From positions 1-6,581 of the forward strand of contig JAIXRT010000083.1 in assembly GCA_027485075.1 (NCBI GenBank): a stretch of DNA of 6,581 bases, in the 5' to 3' direction. A program made the translations under genes and the position numbers. The notes beneath the pieces were generated by a model. The model ran no database searches, was not told the DNA's origin, and saw only the letters and a list, made by a program, of their open reading frames with translations. The stretch comes from Cytophagaceae bacterium. GTDB taxonomy: Bacteria > Bacteroidota > Bacteroidia > Cytophagales > Spirosomataceae. The number at the start of each line of letters is the position of its first letter. The first letter of the stretch is position 1. Shown piece after piece: positions 5,332-6,581 of the stretch.

Positions 5332-6581
5332 ATGTCTACTAAGGAGCTGGAACAATTAACGATTGTCATTGATTTTGACAGTACATTCACGAAGGTCGAG
5401 GGCCTCGATGAATTAGCGCGCATTGCGTTGGAAGGGAATGCCAAACAAAGTGAGATCGTGGGAAAAATTCGCGAAATCACCGACAAAGGGATGACCGGAA
5501 ATTATTCATTCGCAGATTCATTGCGCGATCGCGTGGCGTTATTGCCTGCGAATCGTTCACATGTAGACCAATTAATCACGTTCTTAAAAGGAAAAATTTC
5601 AGAATCATTTAAGCGCAACAAAACGTTTATCAAAGAGCATGCCGATCAAATTTTAATTGTCTCCAGCGGCTTCAAAGATTTTATCGTACCTGTCGTAGAA
5701 GAAATGGGTATTCCTGCTGCCAATGTGTTTGCGAATACGTTTACTTATGCGGCCGACGGAACTATTACGGGATACGATCAAACCAACTTGCTTTCACAAG
5801 ATCGGGGCAAAGTTAGTTTGTTGCAATCGTTGGCCTTAGATGGTGAAGTCTACGTGATCGGTGATGGATATACAGATTACGAATTACGTGAGGCTGGTTT
5901 AGCGAATAAATTTTTCGCGTTTACAGAGAACGTTTCTCGTAAAGCGGTAACAGATAAAGCGGATTTTGTGGTACCGTCTTTGGATGAGTTTTTATATCTC
6001 AATGGCTTAAGTCGGGCACAGTCCTATCCAAAATCACGCATCAAAGTTTTGTTATTAGAGAACGTGCATCCAGCGGCCGTTCAATTATTTAAAAAAGAAG
6101 GTTTCCAGGTGGAACTAATGAAGGGGGCATTGGATGAGGAAGAATTGATTGAGAAAATCAAGGATGTCTCGATCATCGGTTTACGTTCAAAAACAAATTT
6201 GACAAAGAAAGTGCTCGAGCATCCAAATGCCGCGCGATTGATGTGTGTAGGTGCTTTTTGCATCGGTACTAATCAAATTGATTTGGCGGAATGTGAGAAT
6301 CGTGGGATAGCCGTTTTTAATGCACCTTATTCAAATACACGAAGTGTTGTCGAATTATCGATTGGCCTAATGGTGATGTTGACCCGTAACATTTTCGAAA
6401 AGTCTATGAAGATGCACGCCGGCGTTTGGGATAAATCAGCAACAAACTCCTATGAAATTCGTGGTAAGAAAATCGGTTTAGTCGGTTACGGAAATATCGG
6501 TACCCAAATTTCCGTCATTGCGGAGGCCTTAGGTATGGAGGTTTATTTCTTCGATATCGTAGATAAATTAGCGCTCGGTAA
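5332..6581 (+). CDS. serA: Fused phosphoserine phosphatase / D-3-phosphoglycerate dehydrogenase (SerB-SerA), 3' end cut
   Basis: The frame is open from ATG 5332 through the right edge (416 complete codons). Residues about 8-215 form a HAD phosphatase of the SerB type: nucleophile motif IDFDSTFTKVEGLDELA (13-29; D14, D16, E23), substrate-side M54 and SLRDRV (63-68, R65), motif II IVSSGF (109-114), motif III Lys160 in DRGKV, and motif IV IGDGYTD (176-182; D178, D182). After a short linker, residues about 235-416 match SerA closely: KGALDEEEL (264-272), IGLRSKT (282-288), GAFCIGTNQIDL (307-318), NAPYSNTRSVVEL (330-342), the NAD motif GYGNIG (385-390) and Asp408, which favours NAD. The catalytic Arg, Glu and His of SerA and any ACT domain lie past the edge. 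Together the halves would catalyse steps one and three of serine synthesis; SerC is not in view. A short 4-nt gap follows yheT. Confidence 0.93.
   Translation, partial: MSTKELEQLTIVIDFDSTFTKVEGLDELARIALEGNAKQSEIVGKIREITDKGMTGNYSFADSLRDRVALLPANRSHVDQLITFLKGKISESFKRNKTFIKEHADQILIVSSGFKDFIVPVVEEMGIPAANVFANTFTYAADGTITGYDQTNLLSQDRGKVSLLQSLALDGEVYVIGDGYTDYELREAGLANKFFAFTENVSRKAVTDKADFVVPSLDEFLYLNGLSRAQSYPKSRIKVLLLENVHPAAVQLFKKEGFQVELMKGALDEEELIEKIKDVSIIGLRSKTNLTKKVLEHPNAARLMCVGAFCIGTNQIDLAECENRGIAVFNAPYSNTRSVVELSIGLMVMLTRNIFEKSMKMHAGVWDKSATNSYEIRGKKIGLVGYGNIGTQISVIAEALGMEVYFFDIVDKLALG

Noticed and set aside
1..6581. Insertion sequence, prophage, CRISPR array, toxin-antitoxin or other defence system
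   Set aside because: All of the long frames are recognisable housekeeping families with compact spacing; there are no transposase motifs, terminal repeats, regular spacer arrays or integrase genes.

Overview
The window looks like an ordinary chromosomal stretch of a member of the Bacteroidota. A Cytophagales-like freshwater bacterium is my guess, but it is not proven. The reasons are promoter-like motifs of the Bacteroidota type (TTTG, then about 19-22 nt, then TAnnTTTG), AT-rich starts without clear Shine-Dalgarno sequences, a SerB-SerA fusion, and the Bacteroidota style of the RecX, HemA and tyrosine-branch proteins. I see no mobile element, CRISPR array, tRNA or rRNA.

Minus strand, read from right to left: hemA (glutamyl-tRNA reductase, 3442-2171) is followed after 4 nt by recX (2166-1705). 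A tyrosine-biosynthesis operon follows: a class I/II aminotransferase (1548-373) that overlaps by 11 nt tyrA (prephenate dehydrogenase, 383 to beyond the left edge).

The most interesting region is the roughly 155-nt gap between recX and the aminotransferase. Read on the minus strand it holds, in order: a consensus-type Bacteroidota promoter (1713-1683) inside the end of recX; a 21-codon open reading frame (1678-1613) with seven tyrosine codons in three clusters (YY-AG-YYY-AG-YY); a stop codon sitting inside an RNA stem; and a GC-rich hairpin with a U-rich tail (1577-1549) that ends directly at the aminotransferase start codon. This is the architecture of a ribosome-mediated transcription attenuator. 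The codons it counts match the product of the pathway it precedes, so I propose a tyrosine-specific leader peptide. No ORF caller with a normal length cut-off would report it.

Plus strand, left to right: a short divergent promoter region (3443-3549) precedes a tight three-gene cluster. It contains an HSDL2-like short-chain dehydrogenase (3550-4374), a YheT-family alpha/beta hydrolase that overlaps it by one base (4374-5327), and 4 nt later a fused phosphoserine phosphatase and 3-phosphoglycerate dehydrogenase (5332 to beyond the right edge). The fusion joins the first and last steps of serine synthesis in one chain. The role of the SDR and the hydrolase beside it is unknown.
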